Part shown: positions 26,503 through 35,244 of the stretch, in pieces
Layout of the letters: each line of letters opens with the position of its first letter
Numbering within the stretch: the first letter of the stretch is position 1
DNA from: JALZVT01 sp964634815
GTDB taxonomy: Bacteria > Pseudomonadota > Gammaproteobacteria > Pseudomonadales > Azotimanducaceae
Reading direction: 5' to 3'
NCBI GenBank assembly: GCA_964634815.1
Contig: CAZWMD010000001.1
Location: 1 to 64,000, forward strand
DNA: 64,000 bases
Made by a program: the position numbers and the translations under genes
The notes under the pieces: generated by a model
Databases searched by the model: none
Seen by the model: only the letters and a program-made list of their open reading frames with translations
Told to the model about the DNA's origin: nothing

Positions 26503-26508
26503 TATAAT
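26503..26508 (+). promoter_or_regulatory. Possible -10 element for the cyclophilin gene
   Basis: TATAAT 31 bases before the ATG at 26539, enclosed in an inverted repeat GCCGA...TCGGC. No clear -35 was seen. Confidence 0.3.
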
Positions 26509-26538
26509 CGGCCTACTGTTATTACTTCGGCGAGCCCT

Positions 26539-27984
26539 ATGTTCCGTTTTCTAACCATGCAACAAAACCGTTTCTGGAAACTTCTGGGGTTAGCCTCGCT
26601 TGTGTTGCTGAGCTCTGCAAAAACCAACGCAGAACCTCTGGTTCGCATGCAAACAGACTTTGGCGACTTCTTTATTAACCTCACACCACAACAGGCACCG
26701 CTGACAGTTGAGAATTTTCTGACCTATGTGAACAGCGGCGCCTATGACGATTCCTTTTTTCATCGCAACCCACGTACAGGCGGGGACCCGCTGTCACGCT
26801 TCGTGTTGCAAGGTGGAGAAGCGTTCTGGCCCCAGGGCTCCACTGGTTTTTTCAGCATTGCTGAAAACCCACCCGTTGTTAATGAGTTCAACGTGAGCAA
26901 TACCCGGGGTACCGTCGCCATGGCCAAACTTGACGGTGATCCGAATAGCGCAACCAACAACTTTTTCATCAACCTGATCGACAACGGTGCCAATCTGGAT
27001 AATCAGAACGGCGGCTTCACGGTGTTTGGAACCGTTGATGAGGCTGGTCTTGAGATCATAGACACCATCGCTGCGCTTCCTGTGGGATCTGACATTACCG
27101 TCGGTTTTACCGACATCCCCAGTAACACCGGCATCGCTTTTACCGCCCTCACCAGTCGCAACGACGTTGTGATTATCAATTCCGCGGAAGAATTCACAAC
27201 CGTCGCACCTCCTGCAGCTGCCATTTTGCCAGCCAGTCGCTCTGTATCGGTCAATCAAGACGCTACCGGATTTGTATCGATTACAAATGGGGGCACGGAA
27301 ACAGCCGCGTCCTGCTCAATGGCCCTTAGCACTGAGATTGCTGCAGACTTCTTCTATCGGCAGACCAACCCATTGAACAATGAAGCCTTTGGCCGCAATA
27401 ACCCTCAGGTTGATATTCCTGCAAATCAATCGGCCTCGTTTGTTTTCACCATAACGCCGACAGAACCTCTTGACCCAACCAACATCACCTTTGAATTCCG
27501 CTGTGGCAATGCAACGGCAACAGCTGCACTCGTGCGAGGCGTGAACACCTTTGATCTCACTGCAAGCAATAGCCCGCTGGCAGATGTGGTTGCTCTGGCG
27601 GGCACCGAAGAATCAAACGGTATCAACGACATTCCACTATCGGTGCGCAGTGGCGCCTTTGTTGTCGCCACGTTCAACCTTGGTGCCCAGGAGGACATCA
27701 CCGTGGCAGCAGATACGGGTGATGCAAACCTGCCGCTGGATCTGTTTGTTTGCCCAACTGATGCGGCCACAGGGTTATGTCTTGAGGGCCAGGGGCCCAC
27801 ACTCTCTGTAACCAGAACAATGGCGACCAACGAGACAGGAACCTTCGCCGTATTTGCTCAACTGCGTGAGGGGGCTAACTCGGTGGCCTTTGATCCCACC
27901 AACAATCGTGCTTTTGTGCGCTTTACCAACTCAGCGGGGGCACTTCGAGGAAGCACCAGCGTTGCGTTACGTACAACGCCGTAG
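26539..27984 (+). CDS. Exported cyclophilin-type peptidyl-prolyl isomerase with large C-terminal extension
   Basis: A 481-residue protein. A signal peptide ('LLGLASLVLLSSAKTNA', cut near residue 32) precedes a cyclophilin domain at about 34-200: 'VRMQTDFGDFFINLTPQQAP', 'TVENFLTYVNSG', 'NNFFINLIDN', 'GFTVFGTV'. It would catalyse proline isomerisation in the periplasm or outside. The remaining 280 residues are beta-rich, low in Lys, and contain Ig-like stretches ('QDATGFVSITNGGTETAASC'). Cys pairs in this part could form disulfides. The extension has no domain I can name. It converges on atpC with 14 bases between the stops. Confidence 0.82.
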   Translation: MFRFLTMQQNRFWKLLGLASLVLLSSAKTNAEPLVRMQTDFGDFFINLTPQQAPLTVENFLTYVNSGAYDDSFFHRNPRTGGDPLSRFVLQGGEAFWPQGSTGFFSIAENPPVVNEFNVSNTRGTVAMAKLDGDPNSATNNFFINLIDNGANLDNQNGGFTVFGTVDEAGLEIIDTIAALPVGSDITVGFTDIPSNTGIAFTALTSRNDVVIINSAEEFTTVAPPAAAILPASRSVSVNQDATGFVSITNGGTETAASCSMALSTEIAADFFYRQTNPLNNEAFGRNNPQVDIPANQSASFVFTITPTEPLDPTNITFEFRCGNATATAALVRGVNTFDLTASNSPLADVVALAGTEESNGINDIPLSVRSGAFVVATFNLGAQEDITVAADTGDANLPLDLFVCPTDAATGLCLEGQGPTLSVTRTMATNETGTFAVFAQLREGANSVAFDPTNNRAFVRFTNSAGALRGSTSVALRTTP

Positions 27985-27992
27985 CCTTGGCG

Positions 27993-28009
27993 TCAGACTT
28001 AGCGTCTGA
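27993..28009. terminator. Small hairpin between the cyclophilin gene and atpC
   Basis: TCAGAC, loop ttagc, GTCTGA: a 6-bp stem that covers the atpC stop codon at the convergent junction. It has no T run on either side, so its terminator role is only suggested by position. Confidence 0.3.
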
Positions 28010-28418
28010 ACTTGCGCAACTCTTCGAGGGTGCGCTGCTGCGCAGCGGCATCGGCTAATCGGGCCTGAGCAAGACCAAAATCGAATTCAGAGGCGTTTTC
28101 ATCAAGCGCCTTCTCAGCCTCTTCTTTGGCCTTGGCTGCGGCCGCCTCATCAATATCGTCAGCGCGAATGGCGGTATCTGCAAGCACGGTTACCATGCCA
28201 GGCTGAACTTCAAGGAAGCCGCCAGAGGCAAAGAAAATTTCTTCTTCGCCACCTTCAATGGAGAGATGTATTGGTCCAGGGCGAACCCCCGTCAGGAGCG
28301 GCGCGTGGCCGGGCAAAATGCCAAGCTCACCAATGGTGCCCACCGCGCTTAGCTTGGTGATTCGACCTGAGAAGATCTCTTTCTCGGCACTTACAATTTC
28401 GCACTGCATGCTGGCCAT
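27999..28418 (-). CDS. atpC: ATP synthase F1 epsilon subunit
   Basis: 139 residues with the usual N-terminal beta-sandwich ('CEIVSAEKEIFSG', 'GELGILPGHAPLLT') and C-terminal helical hairpin. It sits in the central stalk and can inhibit ATP hydrolysis. Last gene of the operon, 26 bases after atpD. In many gammaproteobacteria glmU follows here; in this genome a cyclophilin and the surface-glycan region intervene. Confidence 0.96.
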   Translation of the reverse strand: MASMQCEIVSAEKEIFSGRITKLSAVGTIGELGILPGHAPLLTGVRPGPIHLSIEGGEEEIFFASGGFLEVQPGMVTVLADTAIRADDIDEAAAAKAKEEAEKALDENASEFDFGLAQARLADAAAQQRTLEELRKFRR

Positions 28419-28444
28419 TTGCTTACCTCTCTCGCCTCGGGGGT

Positions 28445-29821
28445 TTAGAGCGTTTTCGCTTTCTCGATCGCTTCTTCGATGCTGCCTACCATGTAGAACG
28501 CATCTTCTGGCAATTCGTCGTGGTCACCATTCAGAATCTCGCGGAATGAACGCACCGTATCGTCACGGCTAACGTACTTACCAGAGTTACCGGTGAACTG
28601 CTCCGCAACAAAGAACGGCTGGCTGAAGAACTTCTGCATACGGCGAGCACGATACACGAGTGATTTGTCTTCTTCAGACAGCTCGTCCATACCCAGAATG
28701 GCAATAATGTCTTTCAGCTCTTGATAACGCTGCAAGGTTTCAGCCACTTCCTGAGCAACGGAATAATGTTCCTCACCAACAACCAGGGGATCCAGCTGTC
28801 GCGATGTGGAATCGAGAGGATCTACTGCCGGGTAAATACCCAAGTCGGTGATCGCACGTGACAGGGTTACGGTTGAGTCCAGGTGAGCAAAGGTGGTTGC
28901 TGGCGACGGATCAGTCAAGTCATCCGCAGGTACATACACAGCCTGTACTGAGGTGATCGAACCCGTTTTTGTGGTTGTAATTCGTTCCTGCAGCGCGCCC
29001 ATTTCTTCAGCCAGGTTTGGCTGGTAGCCCACAGCAGAAGGCATACGTCCAAGCAACGCAGATACTTCAGTTCCTGCAAGCGTGTAGCGATAGATATTGT
29101 CAACGAACAACAGTACATCACGGCCGTCATCACGAAACTTCTCTGCAAGCGTAAGGCCGGTGAGCGCTACACGCAGACGGTTGCCTGGTGGTTCGTTCAT
29201 CTGACCAAACACCAGGGAAATCTTGTCGAGTACGTCAGCCTCTTCCATTTCGTAATAGAAGTCGTTGCCTTCACGAGTACGTTCGCCAACACCGGCAAAT
29301 ACCGAAAGGCCACTGTGCTCGATAGCAATGTTACGAATCAGCTCAAGCATGGTTACGGTCTTGCCTACGCCGGCACCGCCGAACAGGCCAACCTTACCGC
29401 CCTTGGCAAACGGACAAATCAGGTCGATAACCTTAATGCCGGTTTCGAGCAGTTCGTTACCGCCTTTCTGATCTTCATAAGAAGGCGCCTTGCGATGAAT
29501 CGGCATGGAATCTGCCGCATTCACAGGGCCCTTCTCGTCAATAGGATTCCCCAGCACATCGAGAATCCGACCCAGGGTTTCTTCGCCCACAGGAATGGTA
29601 ATGGGTGCGCCAGTGTTGTTCACGTCAAGGCCACGTGCCACACCATCAGTAACTCCCATAGCAATGGTTCTAACCACCCCGTCACCCAGCTGCTGCTGGA
29701 CTTCGAGGGTCAGACCAACGCTTGGAACATTAAGCGCGTCGTATACCTTGGGCACCGTCTCACGTGGAAACTCCACGTCGATAACTGCGCCAATGATCTG
29801 AACAATTTTTCCACTGCTCAT
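28445..29821 (-). CDS. atpD: ATP synthase F1 beta subunit
   Basis: 458 residues, the catalytic subunit of the F1 hexamer. The P-loop is 'GGAGVGKTV', and 'LLFVDNIYRYTLAG' and 'SAVGYQPNLAEEMG' are intact. I placed the start at the ATG at 29821 ('MSSGKIVQIIGAVIDVEF') because an AGGAGA lies just upstream; a longer frame to 29884 would overlap atpG without conserved sequence. One substitution is visible: the family motif is normally 'FIDNIYRFTLAG'-like, and here Tyr replaces the usual Phe, a mild change. Confidence 0.97.
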   Translation of the reverse strand: MSSGKIVQIIGAVIDVEFPRETVPKVYDALNVPSVGLTLEVQQQLGDGVVRTIAMGVTDGVARGLDVNNTGAPITIPVGEETLGRILDVLGNPIDEKGPVNAADSMPIHRKAPSYEDQKGGNELLETGIKVIDLICPFAKGGKVGLFGGAGVGKTVTMLELIRNIAIEHSGLSVFAGVGERTREGNDFYYEMEEADVLDKISLVFGQMNEPPGNRLRVALTGLTLAEKFRDDGRDVLLFVDNIYRYTLAGTEVSALLGRMPSAVGYQPNLAEEMGALQERITTTKTGSITSVQAVYVPADDLTDPSPATTFAHLDSTVTLSRAITDLGIYPAVDPLDSTSRQLDPLVVGEEHYSVAQEVAETLQRYQELKDIIAILGMDELSEEDKSLVYRARRMQKFFSQPFFVAEQFTGNSGKYVSRDDTVRSFREILNGDHDELPEDAFYMVGSIEEAIEKAKTL

Positions 29822-29858
29822 TCTTTTCTCCTGTTCGCCACGCTTACGTGACTGCCCG

Positions 29859-30719
29859 TTATACCGCTGCTGCACCGCCGACAATTTCAGAGATCTCTTG
29901 TGTGATCGCCGCTTGTCGCGCGTTGTTGTAAATCAGACTCAGCTCATCAACGAGCTTCTCTGCGTTTTCTGTTGCGTTCTTCATCGCCACCATTTTGGCG
30001 GCCTGCTCGCAGGCGGTGTTTTCAACTACCGCCTGGTAAACCTGGCTTTCTACAAAACGCTTAACCAACCCATCAATCAGCTGGCGAGCGTCAGGCTCGT
30101 AAATGTAATCCCAGCGATGTCGATAGGCATCGTCGTCTTCCGGTTCCAGTGGCAACAACTGTCGCGTGGTTGGTGCCTGGGTCATTGTATTCACGAAGTC
30201 ATTGCTGATGATAAAGAGCTTGTCGATCTTGCCCTCTTCAAACGCATCCATCATGACCTTAAGTGATCCGATGAGGTCTTCCAGTTCTGGCTCTTCTGAA
30301 ACGTCGGTAACCGTGGTCACCACATTGCCGCCGAACGAGCGGAAGAAGCCAATGGCTTTCTTGCCAATGAGACCTAAATCAATCTCAATGTTTTTCGCGT
30401 TCCATTCCGCCATCTCTTTGGTGAGTTGGCGAAACACGTTGACGTTCAGACCACCGCATAAACCTCGATCTGAGGAGACCACCAAATAGCCAATCCGCTT
30501 AACTTCGCGTTCGACCATGTAAGCGTGACGGTACTCGGGATTAGAGTTTGCCAAATGTCCAATCATGGACCGAATCCGATTGGAATAAGGTTTACCCGCG
30601 CTCATGCGCTCCTGGGTACGGCGCATACGCGATGCAGCAACCATTTGCATCGCCGAGGTGATCTTCTGCGTGTTTTGCACGCTTCCAATCTTGTTCTTAA
30701 TTTCCTTGCCAACGGCCAT
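29859..30719 (-). CDS. atpG: ATP synthase F1 gamma subunit
   Basis: 286 residues. The rotating stalk subunit, with the conserved N-terminal helix 'IKNKIGSVQNTQKITSAMQM', the internal 'SSDRGLCGGLN', and the C-terminal helix 'LSLIYNNARQAAITQEI'. All are at normal spacing. It lies 40 bases after atpA. Confidence 0.97.
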   Translation of the reverse strand: MAVGKEIKNKIGSVQNTQKITSAMQMVAASRMRRTQERMSAGKPYSNRIRSMIGHLANSNPEYRHAYMVEREVKRIGYLVVSSDRGLCGGLNVNVFRQLTKEMAEWNAKNIEIDLGLIGKKAIGFFRSFGGNVVTTVTDVSEEPELEDLIGSLKVMMDAFEEGKIDKLFIISNDFVNTMTQAPTTRQLLPLEPEDDDAYRHRWDYIYEPDARQLIDGLVKRFVESQVYQAVVENTACEQAAKMVAMKNATENAEKLVDELSLIYNNARQAAITQEISEIVGGAAAV

Positions 30720-30759
30720 AGGAGTTCCTCTCTAAACCAGAGTAATGCTACTCAAACGC

Positions 30760-32298
30760 CTAGTAGGTTTGGGTCTTTTTAAAGGTCTCGATCGCAGACT
30801 TCAGCGTCGAAACCACGTCGTCGTTGTACGTGCCGTTTGCGTTAATGTCATCCATAAACGCACCGTGCTCACTCTTCATGTAACTAAGCAGCGCGGCTTC
30901 AAAGTCGAGAACCTTGTTAACTTCAACGTCTTCGAGGAACCCCTCGTTTGCTGCAAAGAGCACGGTTCCCATTTCAGCAACGCTCATAGGCGCGTACTGC
31001 TTTTGCTTCATCAGTTCTTCAACGCGCTCACCGTGCTCAAGCTGGCGACGTGTTGCGTCATCAAGGTCAGAGGCAAACTGCGAGAACGCGGCCAACTCAC
31101 GATACTGAGCAAGCGCGAGCTTAATACCGCCCGAGATCTTCTTCATAAAGGACGTTTGCGCAGAGCCCCCTACCCGACTAACCGAGGTTCCCGGCGACAT
31201 AGCCGGGCGAATACCAGAGTTGAACCTCTGGGTTTCAAGGAAGATCTGACCATCGGTAATCGAAATCACGTTCGTAGGTACAAACGCCGATACGTCACCG
31301 CCCTGGGTTTCAATGATTGGCAAAGCGGTTAAAGAACCGGTCTTGCCTTCTACACCCGAAATGCTCTTCACATAATCAGGGTTAACTCGCGCCGCTCGCT
31401 CAAGCAAACGAGAGTGCAGGTAAAAAACGTCACCAGGATAGGCTTCACGACCTGGGGGCCGCTTGAGCAGCAGCGAAATCTGCCGATAAGCCCAGGCTTG
31501 CTTGGTGAGATCATCATAAATAATCAGTGCGTCTTCGCCGGTATCACGGAAGAACTCACCCATCGAGCAGCCAGAGTAGGGTGCAATAAACTGCAACGGT
31601 GCAGGGTCTGACGCAGACGCGGCAACAACAATGGTGTTTTCCATTGCGCCGTTTTCTTCAAGCGTTCGAACCACGTTCGCAATCGTCGACATCTTCTGGC
31701 CAATGGCTACATAGATGCAGCGGATGCCTGAGTCTTTCTGGTTGATGATGGCATCAACAGCGATGGCTGTTTTACCAATCTGGCGGTCACCAATAATCAA
31801 TTCACGCTGGCCACGACCGATGGGCACCATCGCATCAATGGCTTTCAGGCCAAGCTGCACAGGTTGGTCAACGGACTGTCGGGAGATAACACCGGGTGCA
31901 ACCTTTTCGATTGGTGAGGTCTGGGTTGCGTTAAGCGGGCCCTTACCGTCAATCGGATTACCCAGAGCGTCGACAACGCGACCAAGCAATTCGTTACCAA
32001 CAGGTACTTCAAGAATCCGGCCAGTACAGCGGGCAGTTTGACCTTCTGAAAGCGAGCCGTACTCACCAAGAATTACGGCACCGACAGAGTCGCGCTCGAG
32101 GTTCAACGCCATGCCGTAAAGGCCGCCGTCGAATTCAAGCATCTCACCATACTGCGCTTCTGCCAGACCGTGGATTCGCACGATACCGTCAGAAACACCG
32201 ACAATGGTGCCTTCGTTTTGCGCTTCACTGCGTACATCAAGATTCTCGATTCGATTCTTGATGATGTCGCTGATTTCGCTGGGATTCAGTTGTTGCAT
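30760..32298 (-). CDS. atpA: ATP synthase F1 alpha subunit
   Basis: 512 residues. The non-catalytic nucleotide-binding subunit, with P-loop 'GDRQIGKTAI', 'IYDDLTKQAWAYRQISLLL' and the nearby 'PPGREAYPGDVFYLHSRLLE'. Length and motifs are typical. It is separated from atpH by 47 bases. Confidence 0.98.
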   Translation of the reverse strand: MQQLNPSEISDIIKNRIENLDVRSEAQNEGTIVGVSDGIVRIHGLAEAQYGEMLEFDGGLYGMALNLERDSVGAVILGEYGSLSEGQTARCTGRILEVPVGNELLGRVVDALGNPIDGKGPLNATQTSPIEKVAPGVISRQSVDQPVQLGLKAIDAMVPIGRGQRELIIGDRQIGKTAIAVDAIINQKDSGIRCIYVAIGQKMSTIANVVRTLEENGAMENTIVVAASASDPAPLQFIAPYSGCSMGEFFRDTGEDALIIYDDLTKQAWAYRQISLLLKRPPGREAYPGDVFYLHSRLLERAARVNPDYVKSISGVEGKTGSLTALPIIETQGGDVSAFVPTNVISITDGQIFLETQRFNSGIRPAMSPGTSVSRVGGSAQTSFMKKISGGIKLALAQYRELAAFSQFASDLDDATRRQLEHGERVEELMKQKQYAPMSVAEMGTVLFAANEGFLEDVEVNKVLDFEAALLSYMKSEHGAFMDDINANGTYNDDVVSTLKSAIETFKKTQTY

Positions 32299-32345
32299 GG
32301 TTTCTTACCTTCAATTACCGCTGTTAGCTCGGCTGTTTTACGGGG

Positions 32346-32882
32346 CTAACGCAGTACGTTTTCCGCAAGCTTCTTCAATTTTCCGCTGAGGCTGCCGTCG
32401 ATGACCGTATCGCCAGCACGTATCACCGCACCACCAATGAGGGTGTTGTCTACGCTATGGGTCATATTCACCGCTCGCTCGAATTTCTTCTTGAGCGCAG
32501 CAGCCAAAGTACTTTGCTGTTCTTCTGTGAGCGGCATGGCCGACACGACTTCCACATCAATCTGTTGCTCTTCTGCTGCTCTAAGCGCCTCAAACTGATC
32601 GGCAATTTCACCAATCAATGGCAGGCGTTTGTTGCTGGCTAACACCTGCACAAAGCGCTTGGTGCGATCGTCGAGAGCGTCACCACAGACTTCTATCAAT
32701 TTCTGTGCTTTTACCGGCGCTTCCATGTCTGGCGATTCAAGCATCGAACGAACTGTAGGTTCGCTTGATGCCGTGGCCAGATAGGCCAGCGCTTTTGACC
32801 AGGCACCAAGATCGCTGTCGCGCTTGGCTACATCAAAAGCGGCGTTGGCGTATGGCCTTGCCATGGTTGCTAGCTCGGCCAT
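32346..32882 (-). CDS. atpH: ATP synthase F1 delta subunit
   Basis: 178 residues. It links F1 to the peripheral stalk. N-terminal helical domain ('ARPYANAAFDVAKRD') and C-terminal 'GGAVIRAGDTVIDGSLSGKL' are the usual signatures. Its start codon overlaps the atpF stop (TAATG), indicating coupled translation. Confidence 0.96.
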   Translation of the reverse strand: MAELATMARPYANAAFDVAKRDSDLGAWSKALAYLATASSEPTVRSMLESPDMEAPVKAQKLIEVCGDALDDRTKRFVQVLASNKRLPLIGEIADQFEALRAAEEQQIDVEVVSAMPLTEEQQSTLAAALKKKFERAVNMTHSVDNTLIGGAVIRAGDTVIDGSLSGKLKKLAENVLR

Positions 32883-33352
32883 TAGAGTTCTGCCGCTAAC
32901 TTGTCGAGCAGAGCCCCATGAGCCGATGCATCAACTGATGCACCAAGAACCTGTTCTGCGCCGGCGACAGACAACGCCGCCACCTGAGCACGCAAGGTTT
33001 CTTTCGCCCGATTAATTTCTTGCTCAATCTCAGATTGCGCGGCTTCTTTTAGCCGTTCACCTTCTGCTCGAGCATCGTTCTTGGCTTCCTCAACCATAGC
33101 AGCAGCGCGGGCTCGAGCTTGGTCGAGAATACCCGCCGCTTCTTCTTTGGCTTTGTTCAGCTCTGCCGCAACCTGGTCCTGGGCTTGAGCCAGGTTTTTC
33201 TCTGCCCGCTCTGCAGCGGCCAGCCCTTCGGCAATGTTTTTCTGCCTCTCGCGCATCGCTTCCACAAGCGGCGGCCAGATATATTTAAAACATATCCACA
33301 GGAACAGAAAAAAGGTGATCGTTTGACCGATCAAGGTAGCGTTGATATTCAT
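32882..33352 (-). CDS. atpF: ATP synthase Fo subunit b
   Basis: 156 residues. The N-terminal membrane helix ('IGQTITFFLFLWICFKYIWP') is followed by a long charged helix that forms the peripheral stalk dimer. Typical length and composition. Confidence 0.96.
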   Translation of the reverse strand: MNINATLIGQTITFFLFLWICFKYIWPPLVEAMRERQKNIAEGLAAAERAEKNLAQAQDQVAAELNKAKEEAAGILDQARARAAAMVEEAKNDARAEGERLKEAAQSEIEQEINRAKETLRAQVAALSVAGAEQVLGASVDASAHGALLDKLAAEL

Positions 33353-33431
33353 CGCCTAACCTCTTGCAGTGGTTTCAGATCCAATACCTGCCGGGATAAA
33401 CCGCCGCCAGGTTTGGTGCTTAAGATCGTTG

Positions 33432-33662
33432 CTATACCGCAAACACCACGTACAAGCCGATACCCACAGCGATCATCGGTACGGCGTCAACCAGACCCAG
33501 TACGATGAACAGCTGGGTACGCAGCATGGGCAGCAACTCTGGCTGGCGAGCAACGCCTTCCAGGTACTTACCACCAAGCACGCCTACGCCTACCGCGGCG
33601 CCAATAGCACCAAGGCCCATGAAAAGTGCGCCAGCGACATACTTAAAGACTTCGTATTCCAT
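33432..33662 (-). CDS. atpE: ATP synthase Fo subunit c
   Basis: 76 residues forming a two-helix hairpin. The first helix is Gly/Ala-rich ('GAIGAAVGVGVLGGKYLEG'), then the polar loop 'RQPE', then the second helix with the ion-binding carboxylate Asp59 in 'GLVDAVPMIAVG'. An Asp here, without the extra polar residues of sodium-type rings, indicates a proton-driven enzyme. Confidence 0.97.
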   Translation of the reverse strand: MEYEVFKYVAGALFMGLGAIGAAVGVGVLGGKYLEGVARQPELLPMLRTQLFIVLGLVDAVPMIAVGIGLYVVFAV

Positions 33663-33755
33663 TTGGATTCTCTCTTTGAATGGATATTCTACTTACGGAA
33701 AACTATTCCCGGATCTCTATCCCGGAAACTGTTGCTCAACAAACCAACCTAAGAC

Positions 33756-34601
33756 CTAGTGGTCTTCTTCTACATCGTGGGCCTGGGACATGTAGACCAC
33801 AGTCAACACAGCGAAGATGAAGGCTTGCAGAGCAATAATCAAAACGTGGAACAGAGCCCATACCAGCTGCAGGCCACTTGCAAGCAGTGCCCAGCCGAGC
33901 CCGGCACCAAACAGGATCGCGATGAGAATAAAGATCATCTCGCCTGCATACATGTTGCCAAAGAGTCGAAGGCCAAGTGAGATGGGCTTCGCGATAAGGG
34001 TAACGCCTTCGAGAAACAGGTTGGCAGGCACCATAGCCTTGCCGGGAAACGGATGATACGCAAGCTCAGCGAAGAATCCGCCAGCGCCCTTGTGCTTGAT
34101 ACTGTAATAAATGATGAAGCCAAAGATCGTCAGCGCAATGGCCATGGTGATATTGGGGTCAGTACTGGGCACAACCTTCATATGAGAAATGCCAATGGCC
34201 GTCGCCGCCATGGGGATCCAGTCCACCGGAATAAGGTCCATGGTGTTCATAAACAGAACCCACACAAATATGGTGAGGGCCATAGGCGCTATGAGCGGGT
34301 TCGTATGGGTAAAGATGGTTCCTACGGTGTCGTCGATAAACTCAACGACCATCTCAACGCCATTCTGAAAATTGCCAGGAATATCTGAAGTGGCCGCCTT
34401 TGCCGCTTTGTTGAACAACCACAGAAACAACCCACCCAGCAGAATTGACCAGCCCATGGTGTCTACATTAAGCGCCCAAAACCCCATCTCGGTGGCCTCG
34501 GCCGACGAATGAGCAAAGCCCCAGCCATTCACAGGATGGTTGCCAAACGTGAGGTTGGTTAGGTGATGTTCAATGTATTCAGCGGATGTTTCGCCTGACA
34601 T
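33756..34601 (-). CDS. atpB: ATP synthase Fo subunit a
   Basis: 281 residues from the ATG at 34601 ('MSGETSAEYIEHHLTN'). It has several membrane helices and the conserved proton-path region 'LGLRLFGNMYAGEMIF' with the essential Arg. An upstream in-frame start at 34652 would add 17 basic residues that look non-conserved, so I prefer 34601. Confidence 0.96.
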   Translation of the reverse strand: MSGETSAEYIEHHLTNLTFGNHPVNGWGFAHSSAEATEMGFWALNVDTMGWSILLGGLFLWLFNKAAKAATSDIPGNFQNGVEMVVEFIDDTVGTIFTHTNPLIAPMALTIFVWVLFMNTMDLIPVDWIPMAATAIGISHMKVVPSTDPNITMAIALTIFGFIIYYSIKHKGAGGFFAELAYHPFPGKAMVPANLFLEGVTLIAKPISLGLRLFGNMYAGEMIFILIAILFGAGLGWALLASGLQLVWALFHVLIIALQAFIFAVLTVVYMSQAHDVEEDH

Positions 34602-34682
34602 ACCTTGCGCCTTTAATGTAATCGTACGTTTGACCGCACGCTTTTCTATCAATCAATTTTTAAAATCAGTCAATTCTAAAAA

Positions 34683-35117
34683 TCAATCAAGTTTTGGAGC
34701 TCTTGCCAACTGCTGTGGCGCCAAAAACGGCGGCACCAGAGCAGCAGTCAAAACCGTTGCCACCAAGGCTCCCATAAAGGGAGCCATAAGAGGCTTGAAC
34801 CACATGAGCGCTAAAGCTGCAGCACCTGCTGTGGTTAGAAACTTCATCAAGGAGAGCGCCAGTATGCGGACCGCGCTTTCGCCTGCGGCATCACTGCTGC
34901 TGGGAACTCCTGCTCCCGTCACTCTCCAGGCTAACCAACCGTTTGGGATGAACACTATGAGCGCTCCCAACCCAGCTGCAAACCCCGCATTCAGACCGCC
35001 AACCAACACTGCTATCAAACTGGCCAATAACCCAACGAACAATTGAGCAAGTACGATGCGATAGGGCACCGACGTTTGGTTCAATATCGCCGTCAGGGAC
35101 TGAAAAAATCCGGACAT
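34683..35117 (-). CDS. atpI: ATP synthase subunit I
   Basis: 144 residues from the ATG at 35117 ('MSGFFQSLTAIL'), with four hydrophobic segments. AtpI is a small membrane protein thought to help c-ring assembly and often heads the atp operon. An open frame runs back to 35282 but would enter parB and contains no conserved sequence. Two copies of GTCAGGAGT lie just upstream of the start; the nearer AGGAG is only about two bases from the ATG, so an alternative GTG immediately before it is possible. Confidence 0.85.
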   Translation of the reverse strand: MSGFFQSLTAILNQTSVPYRIVLAQLFVGLLASLIAVLVGGLNAGFAAGLGALIVFIPNGWLAWRVTGAGVPSSSDAAGESAVRILALSLMKFLTTAGAAALALMWFKPLMAPFMGALVATVLTAALVPPFLAPQQLARAPKLD

Positions 35118-35169
35118 CACTCCTGACCTGACTCCTGACGTTTGGGCTACCGCTTCCGAAGCGGCGCAC

Positions 35170-35198
35170 AGTATAGAGATGGGTTCTTTTAGCTTCAA
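35170..35198 (-). promoter_or_regulatory. Probable sigma-70 promoter of the atp operon
   Basis: On the minus strand TTGAAG (35193-35198), a 17-base spacer and TATACT (35170-35175). It lies between parB and atpI and would start transcription near 35163, about 46 bases before the atpI ATG. Good spacing and near-consensus hexamers, found by eye. Confidence 0.6.
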
Positions 35199-35244
35199 TT
35201 GTTGCCGCAACGAAAATGGCCTTGGCAACCAGGAGGCATACCCG

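Noticed and set aside
29755..29775. CACGTGGAAAC sequence in atpD as a third parS
   Set aside because: Only half of the palindrome fits; about four mismatches from the two perfect sites.
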